This document shows, one piece after another, positions 1 through 8,326 of a stretch of DNA of 16,935 nucleotides. This DNA is from an uncultured Desulfomonile sp. GTDB lineage: Bacteria > Desulfobacterota > Desulfomonilia > Desulfomonilales > Desulfomonilaceae. Under the pieces are notes generated by a model. That model searched no databases. It had not been told where the DNA came from and saw only the letters and a list, made by a program, of their open reading frames with translations. The DNA lies in the NCBI GenBank assembly GCA_903853735.1, contig CAINUH010000197.1:1-16935 (forward strand). Direction: 5' to 3'. A program made the position numbers and the translations under genes. Positions within the stretch are counted from its first letter, which is position 1. Each line of letters opens with the position of its first letter.

Positions 1-1224
1 AAGACCGCAACTCGCTATGGTGGCCTGCCCGGGGACCTCATAATTCGGCGTATGTGCATTCTTGCGTCGAATTGCGATGCGATCGATCCCCAGATCACGT
101 GCGATCAGGTCAATCTGGGTCTCTGAGCAAAACATTCCTTGGGGTGCTCCGAATCCACGCATGGACGATGAAGGCAGAGTGTTTGTGTAAACTCTGAAAC
201 CGTCGTACCGGTAACCTGACCACTTGTAAGGGAAGGAATGGAAAAAGCCGGTCAGGTACAGAGCCGTGGCTCCCATGCCGGTATAGGCTCCACCGTCCGT
301 AAAGACCCTCGTCTCCCTTGCCATGAAAGTGCCGTCTTTTTTTACACCTGTCCTTACATAGTAGTACATGGGTGTTCGCCGCTTAGAGGCTATAAAATCT
401 TCCTCTCGGGTAAACACTATCTTGACAGGTCTGCTGAGTTTCATGGAGAGGACCGAACTACAGAATTGTGCGGCGTCAAGTTCGAACTTTCCGCCAAACC
501 CGCCGCCGACGTAGTGAGCGATAACCCTGATGTCGCTCTCTCTCAAGCCGAGCACACCTGAAAGGAGCCCTTGAATGTAGTAGGGGGATTGGGTTGATGT
601 CCATACGGTCAACTTGCCCTCAGGCGTATAGCTGGCAACGGCACAGCGAGTCTCCATACACATATGCGCTTGACCTGAACATTTGAACCAGTCTTCCCTG
701 ACATAATCGGATTGCTCGAATCCTTCCTCCACGTCCCCCCACTCTATGTGGCGAGTCACATTTATGTTTCGTTCTACACCTTCGTGAACTTCAGGGGCCC
801 CCTTCTTGATTGCCTCCATCGGATCATAGACACCCGGTAACACTTCATAATCAACTTCAATCAGATCCAAAGCCTGTTCCGCAATCTCTTCCGTAACCGC
901 TGCCACTGCTGCTACAGGTTCCCCGATATAACGGACTTTCTCCATGGGGAGAATCTGTTCGTCACACAGTTCACTGTAGCGTCGCCAGATCCCCTGTTTA
1001 ACTCCCAAAGTATCCTTGCCGGTGACCACCGCCTTGACCCCGGCAAGGTCCAACGCTTTGCTCGCATCGATGTTCAGGATCTTCGCATGAGGGTGCGGGC
1101 TTCTCAGAATCTTGCCGTATAGCATCCCGGGCAGTTTGACATCAAAAGTGTATGTCGCCCGCCCCGTGACCTTTGCGATGCCGTCTATATTATGAACATG
1201 AGTGTTTATGACGTTATATTTCAT
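1..1224 (-). CDS. Molybdopterin-binding subunit of a xanthine dehydrogenase-family hydroxylase (C-terminus cut by window)
   Basis: The first 408 codons are present; the reading frame runs off position 1. It would be the catalytic Mo-cofactor subunit of a three-subunit molybdenum hydroxylase that hydroxylates an aromatic or N-heterocyclic carbon. The conserved GEPVAAVAA stretch is near residues 101-109, the molybdopterin loop GGGFGGKFE at 240-248, and MRGFGAPQG at 355-363. The last motif is the xanthine dehydrogenase form and not the Cys-containing loop of form I CO dehydrogenase, so CO oxidation is unlikely. The start ATG overlaps the TGA of the upstream 2Fe-2S subunit gene (ATGA), which implies translational coupling. 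The substrate cannot be told: xanthine or another purine, nicotinate, or an aromatic CoA thioester are all possible. The family is very likely; the substrate is open. Confidence 0.93.
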   Translation of the reverse strand, partial: MKYNVINTHVHNIDGIAKVTGRATYTFDVKLPGMLYGKILRSPHPHAKILNIDASKALDLAGVKAVVTGKDTLGVKQGIWRRYSELCDEQILPMEKVRYIGEPVAAVAAVTEEIAEQALDLIEVDYEVLPGVYDPMEAIKKGAPEVHEGVERNINVTRHIEWGDVEEGFEQSDYVREDWFKCSGQAHMCMETRCAVASYTPEGKLTVWTSTQSPYYIQGLLSGVLGLRESDIRVIAHYVGGGFGGKFELDAAQFCSSVLSMKLSRPVKIVFTREEDFIASKRRTPMYYYVRTGVKKDGTFMARETRVFTDGGAYTGMGATALYLTGFFHSFPYKWSGYRYDGFRVYTNTLPSSSMRGFGAPQGMFCSETQIDLIARDLGIDRIAIRRKNAHTPNYEVPGQATIASCGL

Positions 1225-1706
1225 GCTTGGTCCTCCCTGTACTTCCCCTTTGCTACGGCGTCCAAGGCTCTTACAATGCTGTTATAGCCCGTACAACGAC
1301 AAAGGTTTCCCTCAATACCTTCACGTATTTCGTGTATTGTCGGGTTTGGATTTTCGTCAAGAAACGCTTTGGAGGACATCAACATCCCGGAGGTACAGAA
1401 ACCGCACTGGTAAGAACCATGATCGAGGAAAGCCTTCTGTATGGGGTGAAGCTGCCCATTAATTTCGAGACCTTCTGATGTTGTAACTTTCGTTCCGTCG
1501 GCCTGCATCGCCAAAACCGAGCATGACTTAACAGCCATTCCGTCGATAATCACCGTGCAAGCACCGCAGGAAACGCTCTCGCACCCTCTTTTGGTACCGG
1601 TAAAGCCCAAAAGATCACGTATCACTTCCACGAGAAGCATCTTAGGATTTATGTAAAGCTCGTACTCTTGCTCATTGACTATAATTCGCATCAACTGTTT
1701 TTCCAT
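1221..1706 (-). CDS. 2Fe-2S subunit of a molybdenum hydroxylase (CoxS/XdhC/HcrC type)
   Basis: This 161-residue protein has the usual length and both 2Fe-2S sites of the family. The N-terminal plant-ferredoxin-type site uses C42, C47, C50 and C62 (CESVSCGAC, then KSC). The C-terminal helical-domain site uses C101, C104, C136 and C138 (CGFC and CRC). It carries electrons between the Mo centre and FAD. A purine-rich ribosome binding site (AGGAGGGG) lies about 8 bases before the ATG at 1706; an internal Met at residue 6 is a less likely start. The gene lies 18 bases after the FAD subunit gene and overlaps the next gene by 4 bases, so all three are co-transcribed. No signal peptide is seen; the enzyme should be cytoplasmic. 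Confidence 0.96.
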   Translation of the reverse strand: MEKQLMRIIVNEQEYELYINPKMLLVEVIRDLLGFTGTKRGCESVSCGACTVIIDGMAVKSCSVLAMQADGTKVTTSEGLEINGQLHPIQKAFLDHGSYQCGFCTSGMLMSSKAFLDENPNPTIHEIREGIEGNLCRCTGYNSIVRALDAVAKGKYREDQA

Positions 1707-1724
1707 GTGAACGACCCCTCCTCA

Positions 1725-2600
1725 TCAAGCTGTGATAGCAGCTTTGTCCCAAGCATTCTTGACCATCCGCCCCGTCAACACCTTTACCAGATGTCGCCTG
1801 TATTCTTCGGAAGCGTGAATATCTGAGATCGGTTCCGCTTCCTCAGAAGCCGCCAAACCTACATCCTCAAGCAGATCGTCGCTCAGTTTCCTCCCCACCA
1901 GTAACTCCTCCGCCTGCCCGGCACGCATTGTGACCGGCCCGGAATTCCCCAAGGCGATTCTCGCCTGCTTACATGTGGAATCGGTGTCCAGAGTCACCGA
2001 AGCACCCACTGCTACGATTCCCTGGTCACTCTGGAGAAGGTTGAATTTCTCGTAAACGGATGCCGTTCTTGGAGGAAGCGGTGGCACCTGAATTTCAAGT
2101 AAGATCTCGTCTTCCTTCAAGGCCGTGTCGAAAAGGGCCACGTAGAATTCATGGAGCGGAATAACTCGCACATCTTTTGCATTGCCCACCTTCACGGAGG
2201 CTCCAAGGGTCATGAGTACCGGCGCCGGGTCTCCTGCAGCGTCGGCATGGGCAAGATTGCCACCGATAGTGCCCCAGTTACGAACCTGTACCGAAGCCAA
2301 CTTTACTTCCATGTCGGTTAACACACTGAACTTTTCTTTGATCAGCCTGGACTTCTCGATCGAACGGTGTGTCGTGGCGGCCCCTATCTTCAGCCCTTCC
2401 ACGGAATCATAATTGATGTAGTTAAGTTCTTGCACGCGCTTGATATCAACCAGATAATCCGTTGCAACGAGTCCTTGTCTCATTAGTATGAGCAACGACT
2501 GCCCCCCACAGATGATCTTACAATCATCCTTGTACTTTGAAATCAAATCAAGCGCTTCCTTGACCGTGTTCGGTCTGAGGTAATGAAAATCGTTGATCAT
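1725..2600 (-). CDS. FAD-binding subunit of a molybdenum hydroxylase (CoxM/XdhB type)
   Basis: This 291-residue protein has the FAD-binding motifs of the family: CGGQSLL at residues 31-37 and TIGGNLAHADAAGD at 111-124. It would pass electrons from the 2Fe-2S clusters to the final acceptor. I place the start at the ATG at 2600 and not at the in-frame upstream codon at 2621, because AGGAGG lies 5 bases before it and the family N-terminus (MINDFHYLRP) begins there. The protein lacks the roughly 40-residue 4Fe-4S insertion of the 4-hydroxybenzoyl-CoA reductase beta subunit, so a canonical HcrB is unlikely. The gene follows the small Cys-rich gene by 11 bases. Confidence 0.95.
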   Translation of the reverse strand: MINDFHYLRPNTVKEALDLISKYKDDCKIICGGQSLLILMRQGLVATDYLVDIKRVQELNYINYDSVEGLKIGAATTHRSIEKSRLIKEKFSVLTDMEVKLASVQVRNWGTIGGNLAHADAAGDPAPVLMTLGASVKVGNAKDVRVIPLHEFYVALFDTALKEDEILLEIQVPPLPPRTASVYEKFNLLQSDQGIVAVGASVTLDTDSTCKQARIALGNSGPVTMRAGQAEELLVGRKLSDDLLEDVGLAASEEAEPISDIHASEEYRRHLVKVLTGRMVKNAWDKAAITA

Positions 2601-2611
2601 GCTTCCCTCCT

Positions 2612-2848
2612 CTACAGGCAATCTTCAAGGTTTGTCAGCCATTTGGAACTCATGGATATGACGGGTGGCTCCTGAATGCCGGTATCACGGCTGACGTTAC
2701 GAGGTTTGAATGGAGCAGCCTCGTTGTCGCCGCATGAGGAACCACGATATCTGGGCGCAAAGCAGAAGTAATAATGACGACCCCTGAATTGGGCACATTC
2801 TATACATAGTTTTTTTGAAAAAGGACATACCATTTCGGGTTTCTCCAT
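2612..2848 (-). CDS. Small Cys-rich protein leading the molybdenum hydroxylase operon
   Basis: A 78-residue protein with cysteines at 8, 15, 18, 29, 39 and 77. The core is CPFSKKLCIECAQFRGRHYY followed by FC, a spacing that could hold an Fe-S cluster or zinc. I chose the ATG at 2848 because GGAGG lies 6 bases upstream; a TTG at 2872 in the same frame has no such site. There is no signal peptide or membrane segment, so it is probably cytoplasmic. It ends 11 bases before the FAD subunit start and is the first gene after the promoter candidate, so it should be co-expressed with the enzyme. A role as a small electron carrier or assembly factor is a guess from position only. I do not recognise a named family. 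Confidence 0.8.
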   Translation of the reverse strand: MEKPEMVCPFSKKLCIECAQFRGRHYYFCFAPRYRGSSCGDNEAAPFKPRNVSRDTGIQEPPVISMSSKWLTNLEDCL

Positions 2849-2891
2849 AAAGAACCTCCGACGGCCTTTCAATCGATAAAATTAGACACAG

Positions 2892-2920
2892 AATTTATCA
2901 CAGCAGCGCTTCAGTGTCAC
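2892..2920 (-). promoter_or_regulatory. Candidate sigma70-type promoter for the molybdenum hydroxylase operon
   Basis: Read on the minus strand: GTGACA (2920-2915, five of six to TTGACA), a 17-base spacer, then TAAATT (2897-2892, four of six to TATAAT). Transcription would start near 2885, about 37 bases before the ATG at 2848. A 13-base dyad, TCAGTG-T-CACTGA at 2911-2923, covers the -35 box and could be an operator. Assignment is by eye. Confidence 0.45.
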
Positions 2921-2967
2921 TGACTTTTGTCGGTAAGGCGACTGAAAAGGCTTTCTCATAATTCGAC

Positions 2968-2997
2968 TTTACACATAAGTCCGAGTTAGAATATAGA
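2968..2997 (+). promoter_or_regulatory. Candidate promoter for the YihY/BrkB-like gene
   Basis: TTTACA (2968-2973) and TATAGA (2992-2997) are separated by 18 bases, and the ATG at 3025 follows 27 bases later. GAGGA lies about 9 bases before the ATG. The -10 match is only four of six, so this is tentative. Confidence 0.3.
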
Positions 2998-3024
2998 CCA
3001 ACTTATTTTAGAGGATCTGAAGAC

Positions 3025-3912
3025 ATGTCGCGTTTGCTACGATTCGATGTTCCACAAATAATATTTCGGGAGTTTTGGGCCTTACTCCGAGACACGGTTC
3101 AGTGCTGGCTGGATGACAAAGCAGCACGAATGGCGGCCGCACTGGCATTTTACACTACTTTTTCAATCGGGCCTGCACTCCTGATAGCACTGGCCGTGGC
3201 AGAAGCTTTTGTAGGAGCATCCGCCGCCGAATCCGAGCTTGTCGCAAAGCTCGAGCAAGTAATAAGCCCTTCAGACGCCGACTACATTTTGAACTTGCTA
3301 CAAAGCTCACGAGGTAAACTTGCAGGCAAGGGGTTTCCCGTCATCGGTGTGGCCACGGCATTTCTTGCGGCAATGGTAGTATTTTCTGAGCTTCAGAGTT
3401 CTTTGAACAGTATTTGGCACATTAGAGCCAAGCAAGGACTCGGAATATTGCGATTCCTTTATACCCGGATAGTGTCTTTTGTCCTAGTCGTGGTCATTGG
3501 GATCCTACTTCTCTTGTCAGTGGCTACCAGCACTGTGCTTTCAACTGTTGAGGCATTCTTTACCCAACAACTCATGGTGCCGCCAAACCTGCTTGTTCAT
3601 TTGAATTCCGTCATATCTTTCGCCATGATACCTTTATTGATTGCGCTTGCCTATAAACTGATACCGGCCGTTCACGTAGCTTGGAGCAACGTCTGGGCTG
3701 GATGCATAGTAGCTTCACTCCTTCTCCTGGTGGGAAAATCGGCCGTTGGTATGTATCTGACCATGACCGGCATGCGATCAGTTTATGGCGCGGCCGGGTC
3801 GCTGGTGATTTCACTCGTGTGGGTCTATTATTCGGCCCAGGTATTCTTTTTCGGGGCAGAGCTTACAAAGGTCTACGCAAAACTCTACGGTTCAAAGACT
3901 TCACTTTCCTGA
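3025..3912 (+). CDS. YihY/BrkB-family inner-membrane protein (UPF0761 type)
   Basis: This 295-residue protein has about six predicted membrane helices (roughly 37-62, 103-123, 146-172, 192-212, 222-246 and 256-280), the layout and length of the YihY/virulence factor BrkB family. Diagnostic stretches are MAAALAFYTTFSIGPALL near 36-53 and SVYGAAGSLVISLVWVYYSA near 252-271. The family was once called ribonuclease BN in error; its molecular function is unsettled, with transport or envelope roles proposed. The gene stands alone, divergent from the molybdenum operon and convergent with the copper operon, whose last gene ends only 10 bases away. Nothing ties it functionally to either neighbour. Confidence 0.92.
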   Translation: MSRLLRFDVPQIIFREFWALLRDTVQCWLDDKAARMAAALAFYTTFSIGPALLIALAVAEAFVGASAAESELVAKLEQVISPSDADYILNLLQSSRGKLAGKGFPVIGVATAFLAAMVVFSELQSSLNSIWHIRAKQGLGILRFLYTRIVSFVLVVVIGILLLLSVATSTVLSTVEAFFTQQLMVPPNLLVHLNSVISFAMIPLLIALAYKLIPAVHVAWSNVWAGCIVASLLLLVGKSAVGMYLTMTGMRSVYGAAGSLVISLVWVYYSAQVFFFGAELTKVYAKLYGSKTSLS

Positions 3913-3917
3913 GTGAA
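3900..3917. terminator. Short stem-loop between convergent genes, possible weak bidirectional terminator
   Basis: A perfect 6-base inverted repeat, TTCACT / AGTGAA with a 6-base loop, spans the stop codon of the YihY-like gene. On the plus strand it is followed by CCCCTTT. It lacks a GC-rich stem and a long U-tract, so intrinsic termination would be weak. It is the only such structure I see in the 10-base gap between the two convergent genes and their ends. Confidence 0.25.
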
Positions 3918-3922
3918 CCCCT

Positions 3923-4477
3923 TTAGTGATTCGACTTGTCCCCTTCGCCGTGGCCATGCTCCATCTTCAGTATTTTCTTCCTTATCTTCACATCTTCAGG
4001 TTTGACTTCCGAGTAGCTCACAACTGTTTTTCCGTGGTGCTCCGTCTTGAATTTTTCGGCTTCTTCTTTTTTTGAGAACGGCACAGCCTCGAACCCCATC
4101 CCGCCTGAAGTATCGCTACCCGTCACGTAGTAAGCCTGTTTCGCATCCACAATTTTCTTCGTGCCATACTCGCTGACAAAAAAGCTCTTGATGTTTGATA
4201 GCTCGAAACCGAACTTTGCCGGATCAAGAAGGTATCGGAAGAAGTCTCCGGCTCCGTCGAATACCACGACCTTCCGGTCATTGAAAACCACCGCGGCTGG
4301 GCCGAGGCTCCCAGTATCGGCCTTCATGTTGCAGACCGGGCAAATCGCGGAAAGATCCATCTTGGCCCCGTCAGGGAGATCTATTGTCTGGGCGGCAGCG
4401 GAAAAGATCGAAGCAAAAGCGACGATTGCCATTGCAGATGCCGAAAATAAAAGTCGTACCAACTTCGTTGCAAACAT
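3923..4477 (-). CDS. NosL-like periplasmic copper-binding protein
   Basis: A 184-residue exported protein. An N-terminal signal peptide (hydrophobic stretch about 8-27, cleavage probably after SAAA at 29) is followed by CPVCNM at 46-51, the Cys-x-x-Cys-x-Met copper motif of NosL. The family's C-terminal signature follows as AYYVTGSDTSGGMGFEAVPF at 115-134. NosL is a Cu(I) chaperone usually coded with nitrous oxide reductase. Here no nos gene is present and the gene closes a copper efflux operon, 18 bases after the pump gene. Unlike typical NosL it has no lipobox Cys and so should be soluble in the periplasm. The C-terminal tail contains several His (HGHGEGDKSNH). GAGGAG lies 6 bases before the ATG. 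A role in handing periplasmic Cu(I) to the CusB/CusA pump is inferred from context. Confidence 0.88.
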   Translation of the reverse strand: MFATKLVRLLFSASAMAIVAFASIFSAAAQTIDLPDGAKMDLSAICPVCNMKADTGSLGPAAVVFNDRKVVVFDGAGDFFRYLLDPAKFGFELSNIKSFFVSEYGTKKIVDAKQAYYVTGSDTSGGMGFEAVPFSKKEEAEKFKTEHHGKTVVSYSEVKPEDVKIRKKILKMEHGHGEGDKSNH

Positions 4478-4495
4478 GTGATGCTCCTCTCGTCG

Positions 4496-7400
4496 TCAGG
4501 AAGCACGGGCTTTCATTTTGAATTCCGTCTCCTTAACGAGGCAATAAATGGTAGGAACTACAAAAATTGTTATTATGTCAATACACAGTCCCCCGAAGCT
4601 TGGTAAGGCCATGGGCACCATAACATCTGCGCCCTTTCCCTGGGATGTCAAAACCGGAATGAGAGCCAGGATCGTTGTGGCCGTGGTCATGAGAGCGGGC
4701 CTCACCCTTTTGAGGCCCGCCTCAACCGTTGCCTCCCTGATTTCGGACACTGAATGGAAAGTGTGTTTGGCAAAAACCTGATCGAGATACGTCGAGTAAA
4801 TCACCCCGTCGTTTGTGGCTATGCCGAACAGAGCCAGAAAGCCTACCCAGACCGCAACACTCAGATTGTAAGGTCTCACCTGGAAGAGTTCCCGCATGCT
4901 CACCCCGAAAACATTGAAATCAAGAAACCAGGGTTGAGCGTAAAGCCACAGCATCAAAAACCCGCCCGACCACGCAACGAAGATGCCGGAAAACACATTT
5001 AACGACGTTGGGATAGAACGAAACTGGAAGTAGAGTACCAAAAAGATAAGTATCAGAGACAGAGGTATGACTATCTTAAGCGTTTGTTCCGAACGAACCT
5101 GGTTTTCATAAGCGCCTGCAAACACAAAGGACGTCCCGGGCGGGAGAACTAATTCCCCGGTCTTCATCTTGTGCTTCAAGAAATTATCGGCACTCTGCAC
5201 TACATCGACCTCTGCCTTCCCAGGTTTCTTGTCGAAAAGCACGTAGCTGACAAGAAAAGTATCCTCGCTCTTTATCATCATGGGGCCACTGGTGTACCTT
5301 ATGGTGGCGAGAAGATTCAGAGGGATCTGAACACCTTCACTACTTGGAACCAGAATTTTTTCCAGTGCTTCTAAAGAGTCGCGTAGTTCTCTCTGGTATC
5401 GTACGCGTACCGGATATCGCTCTCGGCCTTCTACGGTCGTGGTTATGCGTTTGCCGCCGATGGCTATTTCTATAACGTCCTGAACGTCCTGAATCTTGAT
5501 TCCATATCTGGCTATGGCTTTTCGGTCGATATCAATCTCAAGATAAGGATTGCCTATGACGCGGTCCGCTATCACGGAAGACGGTTCAATTGACGGCACC
5601 TCTTTGAGAAAGCGCTCAACATCCAGACCTACCTTTTCAATTTCATCGAGATTTTTTCCCCGAATCTTGACTCCCATAGCAGCTCTCATTCCGCTTTGGA
5701 GCATGACTATTCGAGCAGCTATAGGCTGAAGTTTCGGTGCTGATGTGCTTCCTGGAAGCTTCGCTGCCTCGACTATTTCCTTCCAGATGTCTGTAGGCGA
5801 CTTGATATGGGGCCGCCAATTTCTAACGGGCTTACCCGTGTTCGAGTCTATGCCGCGCTGACCGGTAACCGGATCAATTTTGTACTCAGGAAGATAATTG
5901 ATCACCGCTTCGACCATGGACAAAGGAGCTGGATCCAGAGCACTCTCCACCCTTCCTATCTTGCCAACCACGGATTCCACTTCAGGGATCGAGCGGATTG
6001 CCATGTCCTGTTTTTGAATGACGTCAAGGGCCTCGCCAATAGAAGCATGAGGCATGGTGGTAGGCATGAAGAGAAAAGCACCCTCATCGAGATCCGGCAT
6101 GAACTCTTTTCCTAACCCGGGGAACGCATGAGAGAGCTTTGACCACAGCCAAGTCTTTCGTACAAAGTTCACGCCGTCGGGCGTGGTAGGTACAGCATCA
6201 GTCCTTACTTGCTGTCCGTGATCGTGCTGAGCGACAGCAGCGTGCGTCTCTCGGCCCAGAATTCTGTCAAACGTCCACGGAATTGCCCCAAAAACAGTAT
6301 CGAACCCGAGCCAGATTGTGAGCCCGAACACAACCAAAGAGGCTGGAATGGCAAGAAAAGCAGGTTTGTGGTCCAGACTCCAGCGCAAGAATGGTCTATA
6401 AAAGGTGGTAAAAAATTTTCTGACTGCAAGCAACCCAAAAATAATTCCCGATGCGAAGATCAAGTTCCTCAAGATTCCTTTCTCAGGCCCGAGAGGTAGC
6501 CAATGCTCTGTGAGCAGGATCATCACAAAGAGCAAAGCTGCCAAGTTCAGAATTGTCGGAGTCTTTTCCCGTATCGGCTCGGGCAGGAAGGAAGCAGCAA
6601 CTTTTAGGCAACCTACTACCAAGAGAGGTAATCCCAGCCACCATGAAATTGAGATCCCGATCCCCAGACCTACTATGGCAACTATGCCGTTTACAATCGT
6701 CAGAGTCCTTTCACGAAGGGTCCTTCCGGAAAACACCATGTGAGCAAGTGGAGGCACCAGCGCAAGAGCAAGCACAAGGGAAGCTCCCACTGCAAAGGTC
6801 TTAGTATAAGCGACAGGTTTGAACAACTTCCCTTCAGCACCGGTCAAAGTGAAGACTGGCAGGAACGAGATTATCGTGGTCAACGAAGAAGTTATCACTG
6901 CTCCGTAGACCTCTCCGGCAGACTCGCAGATGATGTCGAGCCGGCTTTTCTCCTGAGGGTCTTCTTCAATGTGCCTAAGAATGTTCTCACAAAGTATGAT
7001 GCCCATGTCCACCATCACCCCTATGGCAATGGCGATGCCCGAAAGGGCCATTATGTTCGCATCGATACCAACGAATTTCATGACGATGAAGGTAAAAAGC
7101 ACCGCCAGCGGTAAGACGGCAGAAATAAGGGCAGAAGCAACCAGATGATTCATCATGACGATCACGACAATGATCGTGACCAGTATTTCTTCCGACAAGG
7201 CCTTTTTGAGAGTATCGAGTGTCTGCAGAATGAGTTCGGTCCTGTCGTAAAAAGGAACGATCTTTACCTGGGATACTCTCCCGTCAGGAAGGATCTTTGT
7301 AGGCAATCCATGAGAGATTTCACCGATCTTTTTCTTGACGTTCTTAATCGCCTGTAAGGGATTTTCTCCGAATCTGACCACCACAACGCCCCCGACAACC

Positions 7401-8326
7401 TCGGCTCCTTCCTTGTCCAAAGCTCCACGTCTCATTTCCGGTCCAAGGGATACGGTTGCAATGTCTTTTATGAATAAGGGAACATTGTCGTTAGTCTTGA
7501 TCACGCTGTCTGCAAGGTCTTGTACGGAACGCACGAAACCCAGACCTCTGATAGTATATTCTACTCTGTTAACCTCTATGGTGCCTGCTCCCACATCGAG
7601 ATTTGAGCTTCGCACAGCATTGAAAATTTCCGGCAGGGTTATGCCATGAGCCCGCATGGCCTCAGGGTTTATATCTATCTGGTACTCCTTAACATATCCT
7701 CCCGCCGATGCGACTTCGCTTACTCCGCCGGCTGATTGAAGCAGATAACGCACGTAGTAATCCTGAATAGTTCTGAGTTCATCCAGACCAAAGCCCTCTC
7801 CTTCCAGCGTGTACCAGAAGACTTGGCCCAGGGCAGTGGCGTCGGGCCCCAAAGCAGGCTGTACGCCCTGGGGCAAAGTCCCGGCAGGCAGGGAATTCAG
7901 CTTTTCGAGTATACGCGACCGAGACCAGTAGAATTCTATGTCTTCCTTAAAAATTATGTAGATTGTGGAAAAGCCGAAAAAAGAATTGCTCCTGATCGTC
8001 TTGACGCCGGGGATGCCGAGCAGTGATACGGTAAGCGGATAGGTAATCTGATCTTCAATATCTTTGGGGGATCGGCCTTCCCATGTGGTGAAAACTATCT
8101 GCTGGTTCTCCCCGATGTCCGGAATTGCATCGACTGGGACTGGATGTCTGGGCAGCCATGAGATTTCCCAGTCAAAGGGAGCCACCACCAGACCGCACAA
8201 AATGGTGCCAGCAAGAAGTACGGCTACCAGCAATTTTTGTTCGATCCAGACTCGCATGATTCTTGAAAAAAAAGATTCCTCCGGGACAATGAGGGGTCGG
8301 TGACTCTTGGCAGGTGGAGCCATCAT
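4496..8326 (-). CDS. cusA: CusA/CzcA-family heavy-metal RND efflux pump, predicted Cu(I)/Ag(I) type
   Basis: An inner-membrane proton-driven pump of 1,276 residues, over 200 longer than E. coli CusA (1,047). The signature GIAIAIGVMVDMGIILCENI (430-449) contains the proton-relay Asp at 440. The three methionines that bind Cu(I)/Ag(I) in E. coli CusA (573, 623, 672) have clear counterparts: M754 in FLFMPTT, M804 in DPAPLSMVE and M875 in RIVMLQSG. This favours copper or silver over zinc or cobalt. The extra length lies between TM6 and the second porter domain: an insert at about 536-642 with several hydrophobic segments, and a linker at about 675-740 containing HAAVAQHDHG. The start ATG overlaps the cusB stop (ATGA), so the two are translationally coupled. 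Confidence 0.95.
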   Translation of the reverse strand: MMAPPAKSHRPLIVPEESFFSRIMRVWIEQKLLVAVLLAGTILCGLVVAPFDWEISWLPRHPVPVDAIPDIGENQQIVFTTWEGRSPKDIEDQITYPLTVSLLGIPGVKTIRSNSFFGFSTIYIIFKEDIEFYWSRSRILEKLNSLPAGTLPQGVQPALGPDATALGQVFWYTLEGEGFGLDELRTIQDYYVRYLLQSAGGVSEVASAGGYVKEYQIDINPEAMRAHGITLPEIFNAVRSSNLDVGAGTIEVNRVEYTIRGLGFVRSVQDLADSVIKTNDNVPLFIKDIATVSLGPEMRRGALDKEGAEVVGGVVVVRFGENPLQAIKNVKKKIGEISHGLPTKILPDGRVSQVKIVPFYDRTELILQTLDTLKKALSEEILVTIIVVIVMMNHLVASALISAVLPLAVLFTFIVMKFVGIDANIMALSGIAIAIGVMVDMGIILCENILRHIEEDPQEKSRLDIICESAGEVYGAVITSSLTTIISFLPVFTLTGAEGKLFKPVAYTKTFAVGASLVLALALVPPLAHMVFSGRTLRERTLTIVNGIVAIVGLGIGISISWWLGLPLLVVGCLKVAASFLPEPIREKTPTILNLAALLFVMILLTEHWLPLGPEKGILRNLIFASGIIFGLLAVRKFFTTFYRPFLRWSLDHKPAFLAIPASLVVFGLTIWLGFDTVFGAIPWTFDRILGRETHAAVAQHDHGQQVRTDAVPTTPDGVNFVRKTWLWSKLSHAFPGLGKEFMPDLDEGAFLFMPTTMPHASIGEALDVIQKQDMAIRSIPEVESVVGKIGRVESALDPAPLSMVEAVINYLPEYKIDPVTGQRGIDSNTGKPVRNWRPHIKSPTDIWKEIVEAAKLPGSTSAPKLQPIAARIVMLQSGMRAAMGVKIRGKNLDEIEKVGLDVERFLKEVPSIEPSSVIADRVIGNPYLEIDIDRKAIARYGIKIQDVQDVIEIAIGGKRITTTVEGRERYPVRVRYQRELRDSLEALEKILVPSSEGVQIPLNLLATIRYTSGPMMIKSEDTFLVSYVLFDKKPGKAEVDVVQSADNFLKHKMKTGELVLPPGTSFVFAGAYENQVRSEQTLKIVIPLSLILIFLVLYFQFRSIPTSLNVFSGIFVAWSGGFLMLWLYAQPWFLDFNVFGVSMRELFQVRPYNLSVAVWVGFLALFGIATNDGVIYSTYLDQVFAKHTFHSVSEIREATVEAGLKRVRPALMTTATTILALIPVLTSQGKGADVMVPMALPSFGGLCIDIITIFVVPTIYCLVKETEFKMKARAS

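Noticed and set aside
238..561. Plus-strand open frame of 107 codons
   Set aside because: It lies wholly inside the molybdopterin subunit gene on the other strand, which has clear family motifs.
1..2600. CO dehydrogenase (form I) for the molybdenum hydroxylase
   Set aside because: The catalytic subunit has MRGFGAPQG where form I CO dehydrogenase has its Cys-containing AYRCSFR loop.
6209..7114. Several plus-strand frames rich in basic and His residues within the pump gene
   Set aside because: They are antisense shadows of the cusA coding sequence and lack ribosome sites.
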